This document shows positions 1 through 6,037 of a stretch of 9,262 nucleotides of DNA, piece by piece. Origin of the DNA: Actinomycetota bacterium (GTDB lineage: Bacteria; Actinomycetota; Actinomycetes; Actinomycetales; Microbacteriaceae). The notes below the pieces were generated by a model, which did not search any database, was not told where the DNA came from, and was given only the letters and a program-made list of their open reading frames with translations. How positions within the stretch are numbered: position 1 is the stretch's first letter; each line of letters begins with the position of its first letter. The translations under genes were made by a program, and so were the position numbers. The stretch spans positions 1-9,262 of the forward strand of contig WLGA01000037.1 in the NCBI GenBank assembly GCA_009703445.1, read 5' to 3'.

Positions 1-882
1 CGTGACTTTGCACTTTGGAAGGCGCACAAGGCCGGCGACGCTGCTTCGGCAGCTTGGAACACCCGGTTCGGTGCAGGTCGACCTGGCTGGCACATCGAAT
101 GCTCCGCGATGGCGACTAAGTACCTAGGTTCGCAGTTCGACATCCATGGTGGCGGTCTCGACCTGCGCTTCCCTCACCACGAGAACGAACTAGCCCAGAG
201 TTCGGCAGCCGGTGATGCTTTTGCTAATTATTGGCTTCACAACGGGCTCGTAAACGTCTCTGGCCAGAAGATGTCGAAGTCGCTCGGCAACTCGATTTTC
301 GCCGCCGATCTATTGGCTGCCGCTCGCCCGATCGTGGTTCGTTACTATCTCGGTTCGGCTCACTACCGCTCCGTTCTCGACTATCACGAGGGTGTTCTCG
401 AAGAGGCCGAATCAGCCATGTCGCGCATCGAGACGTTCATTGATAAGGCAGCTCGTCGCCTCGGCGGCGCCCCTGTTCTGAGCTCGATCGTTGTTCGCGC
501 TTCGCTGCCAAAAGCTTTCATTACCGCCATGGATGAAGACCTCGCCATGCCTGCCGCACTTGCCGCACTTCATGACGAAGTTCGCTCTGGAAACTCTGCG
601 ATTGATTCTGCCGATGATGCCGCTGTGGCAAGCTCGCTCAACTCGGTTTTGGCGATGACGACCGTTCTCGGAATCAACCCGCTTGACTGGGCCGCACCGT
701 CTAACGCCGCGGCCGGCACCGGCAAGGCTCTCGACAACCTCATCCAGGGTCTCATCGCAGAGCGCAATGCGGCTCGCGCCGACAAAGATTTTGCAAGATC
801 AGATGCAATTAGAAACCAACTACAGGCAGCCGGCATCACGCTGGAAGATTCTGCCGACGGAACTCATTGGAGTGTTAATTAA
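1..882 (+). CDS. cysS: Cysteinyl-tRNA synthetase, 5'-truncated by the window edge
   Basis: Class I aminoacyl-tRNA synthetase that charges tRNA-Cys in the cytoplasm. The frame is open from base 1, so the N-terminus with the HIGH motif lies outside; 293 residues are visible of a family length near 460-480. Visible residues 30-37 read WHIECSAM, and the Zn ligands expected from E. coli CysRS (C209, H234, E238) fall at C34, H59 and E63 with identical spacing. The Cys-specific FDIHGGGLDL and FPHHENE blocks follow, and KMSKS is at residues 90-94 (bases 268-282). The rest is the helical DALR-type anticodon-binding region, ending with the family-typical LEDSADGTHW near the C-terminus. The stop TAA (880-882) shares its last A with the ATG of rlmB, so the two genes are translationally linked. 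An internal ATG at 109 is not the start, because conserved residues precede it. Confidence 0.97.
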   Translation, partial: RDFALWKAHKAGDAASAAWNTRFGAGRPGWHIECSAMATKYLGSQFDIHGGGLDLRFPHHENELAQSSAAGDAFANYWLHNGLVNVSGQKMSKSLGNSIFAADLLAAARPIVVRYYLGSAHYRSVLDYHEGVLEEAESAMSRIETFIDKAARRLGGAPVLSSIVVRASLPKAFITAMDEDLAMPAALAALHDEVRSGNSAIDSADDAAVASSLNSVLAMTTVLGINPLDWAAPSNAAAGTGKALDNLIQGLIAERNAARADKDFARSDAIRNQLQAAGITLEDSADGTHWSVN

Positions 883-1925
883 TGGCTGGAATAGCAAGAC
901 GCCCAGGTGCGTCAAAAAGTAAAAAGGGCGGCAAAGTCGGCACCGGAGGTCACGGAAAGCAGGCCCTAGAAGGTCGCGGCCCAACTCCGAAGGCTGAAGA
1001 TCGCCCATATCACAAGGCCTATAAGGCAAAGGCAGCCGCTGAAAAGCACAAGCAGGCCACTGGAGCTACCCCGATTCGTCGTGGCGAGTTCTTGGCGCCA
1101 ACCGCACGCACCGCAGGCTCAGGGGGCGCTGCCGCTCGCTCGGGTCAGCGCGTAGCCAAGGCAGCCGATGCGTCTGAGGTTTTGTCAGGTCGCAACTCGG
1201 TAGTCGAGGCCCTTCGTGCCAAGGTGCCGGCCACCGCGCTGTTCATCGCATCTCGAATCGAAATGGATGAGCGCGTCAAGGAAGCCATCAAGCTAGCTGG
1301 CGCTCGTGGCATTGCCGTGAACGAGATCACGCGTCCTGAGATGGACCGCATGACCGGCTTCGACTCGGTTCACCAGGGCATCGCGCTTTCGGTTCCGCCA
1401 TACAAGTACCAGCACCCAATGGAGATGTTGGATCTGATCTTGTCACGCGGGCAGAAGCCGCTATTCGTGGCTCTTGATGGAATCACCGACCCTCGCAACT
1501 TGGGTGCAATCATCCGCTCGGTTGCAGCGTTCGGCGGCCAGGGAGTAATCCTTCCTCAGCGTCGTTCGACCGGTGTTACCGCTTCGGCGTGGAAGACCTC
1601 GGCAGGAGCAGCAGCTCGCGTTCCGGTGGCATTGGCTGCCAACCTGAACAACACCCTCAAAGAGTTCAAGAAGCGCGGCGTATTCGTGGTTGGTCTCGAT
1701 GGAGGCGGCTCTATGGAGCTTCCAGACTTCGACCTAGCCACCGAGCCGCTTTTGCTAGTTGTCGGCTCAGAGGGCAAGGGCCTTTCGCGCCTGGTCACCG
1801 AGAACTGTGACGCAGTGCTCTCGATTCCAATCGCTCGCGACACCGAATCTCTAAATGCTGGAATCGCTGCTTCAGTTTCGCTCTACGAAATCTCGAAGCG
1901 ACGTGCAGCGCTCAAGCGCAAGTAA
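882..1925 (+). CDS. rlmB: 23S rRNA (guanosine-2'-O)-methyltransferase RlmB (TrmH/SpoU family)
   Basis: SPOUT-class enzyme that uses SAM to methylate the 2'-O of G2251 (E. coli numbering) in the peptidyl-transferase region of 23S rRNA. It has 347 residues. Residues 1-97 form a low-complexity, Lys/Arg/Gly/Ala-rich tail; residues 98-172 look like the SpoU substrate-binding domain (starts VLSGRNSVVEALRA); residues 193-340 are the SPOUT methyltransferase. SPOUT motifs visible are DPRNLGAIIRS (203-213), LLLVVGSEGKGLSRLV (290-305) and IPIARDTESLNAGIAAS (315-331), which form the trefoil-knot SAM site. The ATG overlaps the cysS stop by one base, and a GGAG at 869-872 inside cysS sits 9 bases upstream. 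The cysS-rlmB pairing is common in actinobacteria. The basic tail is longer than in the roughly 245-residue E. coli protein. The methyltransferase class is certain; the exact target nucleotide is inferred from the family. Confidence 0.94.
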   Translation: MAGIARRPGASKSKKGGKVGTGGHGKQALEGRGPTPKAEDRPYHKAYKAKAAAEKHKQATGATPIRRGEFLAPTARTAGSGGAAARSGQRVAKAADASEVLSGRNSVVEALRAKVPATALFIASRIEMDERVKEAIKLAGARGIAVNEITRPEMDRMTGFDSVHQGIALSVPPYKYQHPMEMLDLILSRGQKPLFVALDGITDPRNLGAIIRSVAAFGGQGVILPQRRSTGVTASAWKTSAGAAARVPVALAANLNNTLKEFKKRGVFVVGLDGGGSMELPDFDLATEPLLLVVGSEGKGLSRLVTENCDAVLSIPIARDTESLNAGIAASVSLYEISKRRAALKRK

Positions 1926-1937
1926 TCTCTTCAAAAG

Positions 1938-1970
1938 AAAGAACCCCCGACCAAAGGTCGGGGGTTCTTT
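1938..1970. terminator. Bidirectional rho-independent terminator between rlmB and the DUF4032 gene
   Basis: A perfect 15-bp inverted repeat (AAAGAACCCCCGACC, bases 1938-1952; complement at 1956-1970) closes a 3-base AAA loop. The arms end in A-rich/T-rich sequence, so the hairpin has a U-tract on either strand. It lies 13 bases after the rlmB stop and 14 bases beyond the end of the convergent minus-strand gene, so it probably serves both. Confidence 0.92.
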
Positions 1971-1983
1971 CAATTTCTAGTCT

Positions 1984-3291
1984 CTAGACCAAATCGCGCC
2001 AATCGATTTCATCGTCGTCCTCGGCAACCACGATGGTTCCGGACGGAACAGCGTTAGGCAGAGTTATCGCCTCGGTCATTGGGTTGAGGTATGCCTCCTC
2101 CTCGCGACGGTTCACCAATACATTTTCGATGTATGACTGAACGGCCTCGGCAGTCGGAACATCACGCTTCTGGTTTTCCATCATGTACCAGCGATGTTCG
2201 AGCACCTGGTGATAGATTTCGGCAGGCTCGAGGCGACCAAGTAGGTGCTTCGGAATCGCGGTCACTACCGGCTCAAAAGAGTTGCTCAGCCACTCGTGCG
2301 CCAAGACTTCTTCATCGGCGCCCGGTCGCGGGTGTTCGATTCGGTACTGGTCTAGGTCATTGAGTAGACGACGTGCTTGGTTTTCTTCGACATCCAAGCC
2401 GGTGAGGCGGATGAGTCTTCGAGCGTGGTGACCGGCGTCGACAACCTTTGGCTGAATTCGCACGGTCGTGCCGTTGCTATCGGTTTTGATGGCCATTTCT
2501 TCGATGTCGAAACCTAGTTCGTTTAGGCGGTCGACGCGGCGGTTTATCTTCCACCGGTCGGCTGCCTCAAAGGTTTCACTGCCGGTGAGTTCGACCCAAA
2601 GCTCGCGATACTTGGCAACGATTCGTTCGCTTGTCGCCACCGCATCAACGCCCGGTGCGGCGTTTCCGCTGGCAATGAGATCCATGAGCTCGCCGGCGAT
2701 GTTGATTCGGGCAATCTCCAGGTCGTTTTCGCGTTGGCCGTTGGAAAGCCCACTGTCATAGAGGTGCCCGGTTTCAGCATCGACCAGATAGGCCGCGAAG
2801 GCACCTGCATCGCGGCGGAATAGGGTGTTGGAGAGCGACACGTCACCCCAGAAAAAGCCGGCGATGTGCAGGCGAACCAGCAGCACGGCAAGGGCGTCGA
2901 CTAGGCGGGTAGCCGTGTCTGGGCGGAGGCCCTGTGACCACATGGCGCGGTAGGGGAGTGAAAACTTCAGGTGGCGGGTGACCAACACTGACAAAAGCTC
3001 TTCGCCGTCATCCGTGGTGCGCCCGTTAATGATTGCAAAAGGCTCGACGCACGGCACATCGAGCTTCAGCAGCTGCTTGAGCATGTCATATTCGCGTTTG
3101 GCAAGCTCTGGCAGTGTCTCTTTGATCGCAATTACGTGATTGTTGAGGTGCGCAAAGCGAACCGTGTGGCGGCTCAGACCCTTCGGCAAGGCCGCGATGT
3201 TCTCGGTAGGCCAATCTTCTAAAGGCAAATGCCACGGTAGATCCAGCAGTGCTGGCTCTACCGTGGCAGCCGTTATATCTAGTGAGCTCAA
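1984..3291 (-). CDS. DUF4032 protein with a kinase-like N-terminal domain
   Basis: A 435-residue cytoplasmic protein with no signal peptide or membrane segment. Function is not established. The conserved start of the family is recognisable (LPWHLPLEDWPTE at 18-30, LPKGLSRHTVRF at 35-46). Residues about 50-180 carry a protein-kinase/LPS-kinase-like set: VIAIK with K57, a helix-C-type glutamate E67 (KREYDML), a catalytic loop WGDVSLSNTL with D150 and N155, and D171 in YLVDAET at the DFG position. The region from about 215 to 400 is the DUF4032 domain, and the tail (EDDDEIDWRDLV) is very acidic. The start codon is TTG (3289-3291). The upstream ATPase stop lies only CCG away and in the same frame, and there is no good Shine-Dalgarno sequence, which suggests translation coupled to the ATPase gene. 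The next Met (residue 70) would delete conserved sequence. An active small-molecule or protein kinase is an inference. Confidence 0.85.
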   Translation of the reverse strand: MSSLDITAATVEPALLDLPWHLPLEDWPTENIAALPKGLSRHTVRFAHLNNHVIAIKETLPELAKREYDMLKQLLKLDVPCVEPFAIINGRTTDDGEELLSVLVTRHLKFSLPYRAMWSQGLRPDTATRLVDALAVLLVRLHIAGFFWGDVSLSNTLFRRDAGAFAAYLVDAETGHLYDSGLSNGQRENDLEIARINIAGELMDLIASGNAAPGVDAVATSERIVAKYRELWVELTGSETFEAADRWKINRRVDRLNELGFDIEEMAIKTDSNGTTVRIQPKVVDAGHHARRLIRLTGLDVEENQARRLLNDLDQYRIEHPRPGADEEVLAHEWLSNSFEPVVTAIPKHLLGRLEPAEIYHQVLEHRWYMMENQKRDVPTAEAVQSYIENVLVNRREEEAYLNPMTEAITLPNAVPSGTIVVAEDDDEIDWRDLV

Positions 3292-3294
3292 CGG

Positions 3295-4371
3295 TTAGTT
3301 AAGACGCTCGCCGGTTTCTACGTCGAACAAGTGGACGATTCCACCCTCGGCCTTTAGGAACACGTTGTCACCCTTGTGTGGGTGAACGCGGCCATCCACG
3401 CGAGCGGTGATGTCCTGCTCTGCGCCGTCAAGGTGTGAGCGACCGTATAGGAAGCCGTCTGCTCCGAGCTCTTCAACTACGTCAACGTCAACTTCGATGC
3501 CTTCGTTGGCGCTTACGTGCAGACCCTCTGGGCGGATACCCACGGTGATGCTCTTTGCGTTGGTCTTAGCAAGGATGTTGGCGGCAACTGGAAGAACGGT
3601 GTTACCGAACTGAACTCCACCATCAACGATTGGAAGCTGCAGCAGGTTCATTGCAGGTGAGCCAATGAAGCCAGCAACGAATACGTTGGTTGGGTTTTCG
3701 TAAAGCTCGCGAGGGGTTGCAACCTGCTGAAGTAGGCCGTCCTTTAGAACTGCAACGCGGTCACCCATGGTCATAGCTTCGACCTGGTCGTGGGTCACGT
3801 AAACAGTGGTTACACCGAGACGACGCTGAAGAGATGCGATCTGGGTGCGGGTCTGAACGCGAAGCTTGGCGTCAAGGTTTGAAAGAGGCTCATCCATGAG
3901 GAACACCTGAGGCTTGCGAACAATCGCGCGACCCATGGCTACGCGCTGACGCTGACCACCTGAAAGGGCCTTTGGCTTGCGAGCTAGGTATGGCTCAAGG
4001 TCAAGAAGCTTGGCTGCCTCAAGAACGCGCGCTGCACGCTCTTCCTTGGCAACGCCAGCAATCTTTAGCGCGAAGCCCATGTTCTCGGCAACGGTCATGT
4101 GTGGGTAAAGAGCATAGTTCTGGAAAACCATGGCGATGTCGCGGTCCTTTGGCGGAACGTGGGTTACATCGCGGTCGCCGATCAGGATGCGACCTGCGTT
4201 GACCTCTTCTAGACCTGCAAGCATGCGCAGGGTGGTTGACTTTCCACAGCCTGAAGGACCAACGAGAACTAGGAATTCACCATCGGCGATTTCTAGGTTG
4301 ATCTTGTCTACAGCTGGGCGCACGCCGCCTGGGTACAGGCGAGTGGCGTTATCGAATGTTACTGATGCCAT
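3295..4371 (-). CDS. ugpC: Sugar-type ABC transporter ATP-binding protein (UgpC/MsmK/MsiK-like)
   Basis: The 358-residue nucleotide-binding subunit of a carbohydrate-uptake (CUT1) ABC importer, acting at the inner face of the membrane. Visible motifs: Walker A GPSGCGKST (38-46), Q-loop VFQNYALYPHM (82-92), signature LSGGQRQRVAMGRA (136-149), Walker B FLMDEPLSNLDAKLR (157-171) and switch histidine H194 in VYVTHDQVEAMT. Residues about 235-358 form the MalK-type OB/TOBE regulatory region, so the protein is full length. The ATG at 4371 is chosen because the family starts MASVTF here and an AAGGA sits 9 bases upstream (4381-4385); a longer open frame to 4503 adds 44 residues without family character. 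No permease or binding protein is adjacent, as expected of MsiK-type ATPases shared by several sugar importers. It precedes the DUF4032 gene by 3 bases. The symbol follows common annotation; the sugar is unknown. Confidence 0.92.
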   Translation of the reverse strand: MASVTFDNATRLYPGGVRPAVDKINLEIADGEFLVLVGPSGCGKSTTLRMLAGLEEVNAGRILIGDRDVTHVPPKDRDIAMVFQNYALYPHMTVAENMGFALKIAGVAKEERAARVLEAAKLLDLEPYLARKPKALSGGQRQRVAMGRAIVRKPQVFLMDEPLSNLDAKLRVQTRTQIASLQRRLGVTTVYVTHDQVEAMTMGDRVAVLKDGLLQQVATPRELYENPTNVFVAGFIGSPAMNLLQLPIVDGGVQFGNTVLPVAANILAKTNAKSITVGIRPEGLHVSANEGIEVDVDVVEELGADGFLYGRSHLDGAEQDITARVDGRVHPHKGDNVFLKAEGGIVHLFDVETGERLN

Positions 4372-4450
4372 TTTTTCTTTTCCTTCACCGGCAGGTACGT
4401 GCCGGACGATCCATAGTGATAGAAACCCAACAAGGATGCTGGGCCCTTCT

Positions 4451-4459
4451 ATTATGACA
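4451..4459 (-). promoter_or_regulatory. Possible extended -10 promoter element for the ABC ATPase gene
   Basis: On the minus strand these bases read TGTCATAAT, a CATAAT -10 hexamer (5 of 6 to TATAAT) preceded by an extended-10 TGn. It would place the transcript start near 4444, giving a leader of about 73 nt. No good -35 is seen. It overlaps the -35 of the divergent promoter. Confidence 0.35.
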
Positions 4460-4482
4460 GCCATACCGGCCTCGCCTAGGAT
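4454..4482 (+). promoter_or_regulatory. Predicted sigma-70-type promoter of the DsbA-like gene
   Basis: ATGACA at 4454-4459 (5 of 6 to TTGACA) and TAGGAT at 4477-4482 (4 of 6 to TATAAT, a usual actinobacterial form) are separated by exactly 17 bases. The start would be near 4489, about 40 bases before the ATG at 4530. Confidence 0.5.
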
Positions 4483-4529
4483 AGAAAAGCTGTCCGAAAT
4501 CAAATCGAGACATTACGAGCGAGGGATTC

Positions 4530-5399
4530 ATGACTTCAAACGAGAACAGACCTACCCGCAACCAGCAGCGCGAAGAAGCGCGAGCAAAAGCCAAGGCTCT
4601 TCGAGAGCAGCACAAGAAGGGCGAGCGCCGCAAGCGCGTTGGCCTTCAGGTCGGCATCGCTGTGGTCATCCTGGCCGCAGTCGGCATCGTGGTTGGTGCA
4701 ATTGCCTCTGGCTCTGGAACCCCTGCATCTGCTACCGCACCTAAAAACCTAATTTTTGATGGTGGCCTCAAGCTCGGAACCGGCGTTCAGGCCTTCACCA
4801 GCGACTTCACTCCAGAACCTGCCCCGGCAGCAACAGCTGGAGCAACAACTCCACCAAACATCGTGGTTTACATCGACTACCAGTGCCCAATCTGTCAGGC
4901 TTTCGAGGTTCCAAACTCGTCACAGATTAAGAACTGGGTCAACACCGGTGCGGCAACACTCGAAATCCACCCACTTTCATTCTTGGATGGCCGTGGAACT
5001 CCGAACGAGTATTCGAGCCGTGCAGGCAACGCAGCAATTTGTGTCGCCGAATATGCACCAAACAGCTTCTTTGACTACAACGCACTGCTATTCGAGAAGC
5101 AGCCGGCCGAGGGCACCGCTGGCCCGAGCAACGACGAATTGGTGAAGTATCTTTCACAGGTTCAGATTCCTGCGAGCGAGAAGTTGACCAGTTGCATCAA
5201 GAACAAGGACTTCGGTCCTTGGCTGCTAGATCACACCAGCAAGGTTCTCAGCACTCCAATCGCTGGCACCGACCAGACCGTGGATGGAACTCCTTACATC
5301 CTGGTAAATGGTCAGCGTTACACCTGGAAGACCGGCGAAGAACTAATGAGCCCTGCTCGTTTCGCCCAGTTTGTTCAGGCCGCTGGCGCTCAGCAGTAA
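4530..5399 (+). CDS. Membrane-anchored DsbA-family thioredoxin-fold protein
   Basis: A 289-residue extracytoplasmic thiol-disulfide protein of the DsbA/thioredoxin_4 type. Residues 1-36 are a highly charged cytoplasmic segment rich in Arg, Lys and Glu. One membrane helix spans about 38-60 (VGLQVGIAVVILAAVGIVVGAI) with no obvious lipobox or cleavage site. A Pro/Ala/Thr-rich linker covers about 90-108, and the thioredoxin fold runs from about 110 to 285. The active site is CPIC (C119-C122), preceded by the beta strand NIVVYIDYQ. The cis-proline loop is GTPYILVNG (P255). A second cysteine pair, C171 and C222, lies in the helical insertion and could form a structural disulfide. GAGGG at 4521-4525 gives a short-spaced ribosome site. 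The likely role is disulfide formation or isomerisation in exported proteins; whether it oxidises or reduces cannot be read from sequence. It appears monocistronic, with a terminator immediately after. Confidence 0.92.
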   Translation: MTSNENRPTRNQQREEARAKAKALREQHKKGERRKRVGLQVGIAVVILAAVGIVVGAIASGSGTPASATAPKNLIFDGGLKLGTGVQAFTSDFTPEPAPAATAGATTPPNIVVYIDYQCPICQAFEVPNSSQIKNWVNTGAATLEIHPLSFLDGRGTPNEYSSRAGNAAICVAEYAPNSFFDYNALLFEKQPAEGTAGPSNDELVKYLSQVQIPASEKLTSCIKNKDFGPWLLDHTSKVLSTPIAGTDQTVDGTPYILVNGQRYTWKTGEELMSPARFAQFVQAAGAQQ

Positions 5400-5410
5400 T
5401 TTAGGCAAAA

Positions 5411-5443
5411 GAAAAACCCCGGACATTGCGTCCGGGGTTTTTC
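5411..5443. terminator. Bidirectional terminator between the DsbA-like gene and tRNA-Thr
   Basis: A 14-bp perfect stem (GAAAAACCCCGGAC at 5411-5424, complement at 5430-5443) closes a 5-base loop. The A- and T-rich arm ends give a U-tract on both strands. It lies 11 bases after the DsbA-like stop and 9 bases past the 3' end of the convergent tRNA, so it can end both transcripts. Confidence 0.9.
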
Positions 5444-5452
5444 ACTTAACGG

Positions 5453-5525
5453 AGCCGACTAGGGGACTTGAACCCCTAACCCCCGTATTACAAGTACGGT
5501 GCGCTGCCAATTGCGCCAAGTCGGC
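5453..5525 (-). tRNA. tRNA-Thr, anticodon UGU
   Basis: The minus strand folds into a full 73-nt cloverleaf. The acceptor is GCCGACT paired with AGTCGGC. The D stem is GCGC/GCGC around AATTGGCA. The anticodon stem CCGTA/TACGG carries loop CTTGTAA, so the anticodon is TGT (bases 5490-5492), reading ACA-type threonine codons. The variable loop has 5 bases, and the T arm is AGGGG-TTCAAGT-CCCCT. The discriminator is U and the 3' CCA is not encoded, so it must be added by the nucleotidyltransferase. The tRNA lies downstream of msrB on the same strand, 44 bases after its stop. Confidence 0.96.
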
Positions 5526-5527
5526 TT

Positions 5528-5541
5528 GTTGCCGAAGCAAC
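5528..5541 (-). other. Small UUCG-loop hairpin just 5' of tRNA-Thr
   Basis: On the minus strand GTTGC-TTCG-GCAAC forms a 5-bp stem with a C(UUCG)G tetraloop, ending two bases before the tRNA 5' end. It would sit in the tRNA precursor leader, next to the RNase P cleavage site. It lacks a U-tract on its 3' side, so it is not a typical terminator for msrB. Confidence 0.4.
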
Positions 5542-5569
5542 CTGAACAGTCTACTAAAAAGCTCGCGGC

Positions 5570-5968
5570 TTATTCGGCCGAGAAGGTGATGCTGACCGAG
5601 TTGATGCAGTAGCGGTCGCCGGTTGGGGTCTGCGGTGCATCTTCGAAAACGTGGCCGAGGTGGCAGCCGCAGCCAGAGCAGCGAACTTCAGTGCGAAGCA
5701 TTCCATGGCTACGGTCCTCGATTAGCTCGACGGCGTCGCCCGCTTTCGGCTCATAGAAGCTTGGCCAACCACAGTGCGAGTCAAACTTTGAGTTGCTCTT
5801 GAAAAGCTCGGCTCCGCAACCCTTGCATGAGAAGGTGCCAACTCGGCCTTCCTCCAGGAGTTCGCCGGTGTAGGCGCGTTCGGTTCCGGCCTCGCGAAGA
5901 ACGTGATATTCGAACTCGCTCAGCTCTTCACGCCACTGTTCTTCGCTTTTATTTACCGGATACTCCAT
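5570..5968 (-). CDS. msrB: Peptide-methionine (R)-S-oxide reductase MsrB
   Basis: Cytoplasmic repair enzyme that reduces the R form of methionine sulfoxide in oxidised proteins, normally using thioredoxin. It has 132 residues, the usual length of a single-domain MsrB. Two CxxC pairs (C48/C51 in CKGC, C97/C100 in CSGC) are the structural zinc ligands. DSHCGWPSF (63-71) is the substrate-site block, with C66 a candidate resolving cysteine. RYCINSVSITF (119-129) holds the catalytic C121. The ATG at 5968 is chosen because MEYPVNKSEEQWREEL is the family start and AAAGG lies 7 bases upstream. The frame stays open to 6097, but that extension would overlap the divergent gene and resembles nothing. It may be co-transcribed with tRNA-Thr, since no terminator is seen between them. 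Confidence 0.96.
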   Translation of the reverse strand: MEYPVNKSEEQWREELSEFEYHVLREAGTERAYTGELLEEGRVGTFSCKGCGAELFKSNSKFDSHCGWPSFYEPKAGDAVELIEDRSHGMLRTEVRCSGCGCHLGHVFEDAPQTPTGDRYCINSVSITFSAE

Positions 5969-6037
5969 CGAATCGCCTTTCGTCTGCCTAATATTAACCG
6001 CACCCAAATCTCGGTGCTTGAAGGTTAAGCAGGATTC

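Noticed and set aside
1556..1843. 95-codon minus-strand frame inside rlmB
   Set aside because: Antisense to the conserved SPOUT motifs; Ser/Arg/Pro-rich shadow.
4372..4503. 44-residue N-terminal extension of the ABC ATPase frame
   Set aside because: The family start MASVTF with an AAGGA ribosome site is at 4371; the extension covers the predicted divergent promoter region.
4130..4744. 204-codon plus-strand open frame across the ATPase start and the DsbA-like start
   Set aside because: It runs antisense to conserved Walker A/Q-loop coding sequence and out of frame in the DsbA-like gene; low-complexity Ser/Arg/Pro composition is typical of a shadow frame.
5371..5589. Plus-strand open frame of 72 codons spanning the terminator and tRNA
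   Set aside because: Its TRGLEPLTPVLQVRCA-like segment is the antisense translation of the tRNA gene, a well-known artefact; it also covers a terminator.
5989..5996. TAATATTA in the 69-base msrB/LytR_C divergent gap as a promoter -10
   Set aside because: A plausible hexamer on either strand, but no -35 at a fitting distance was found; too uncertain to annotate.
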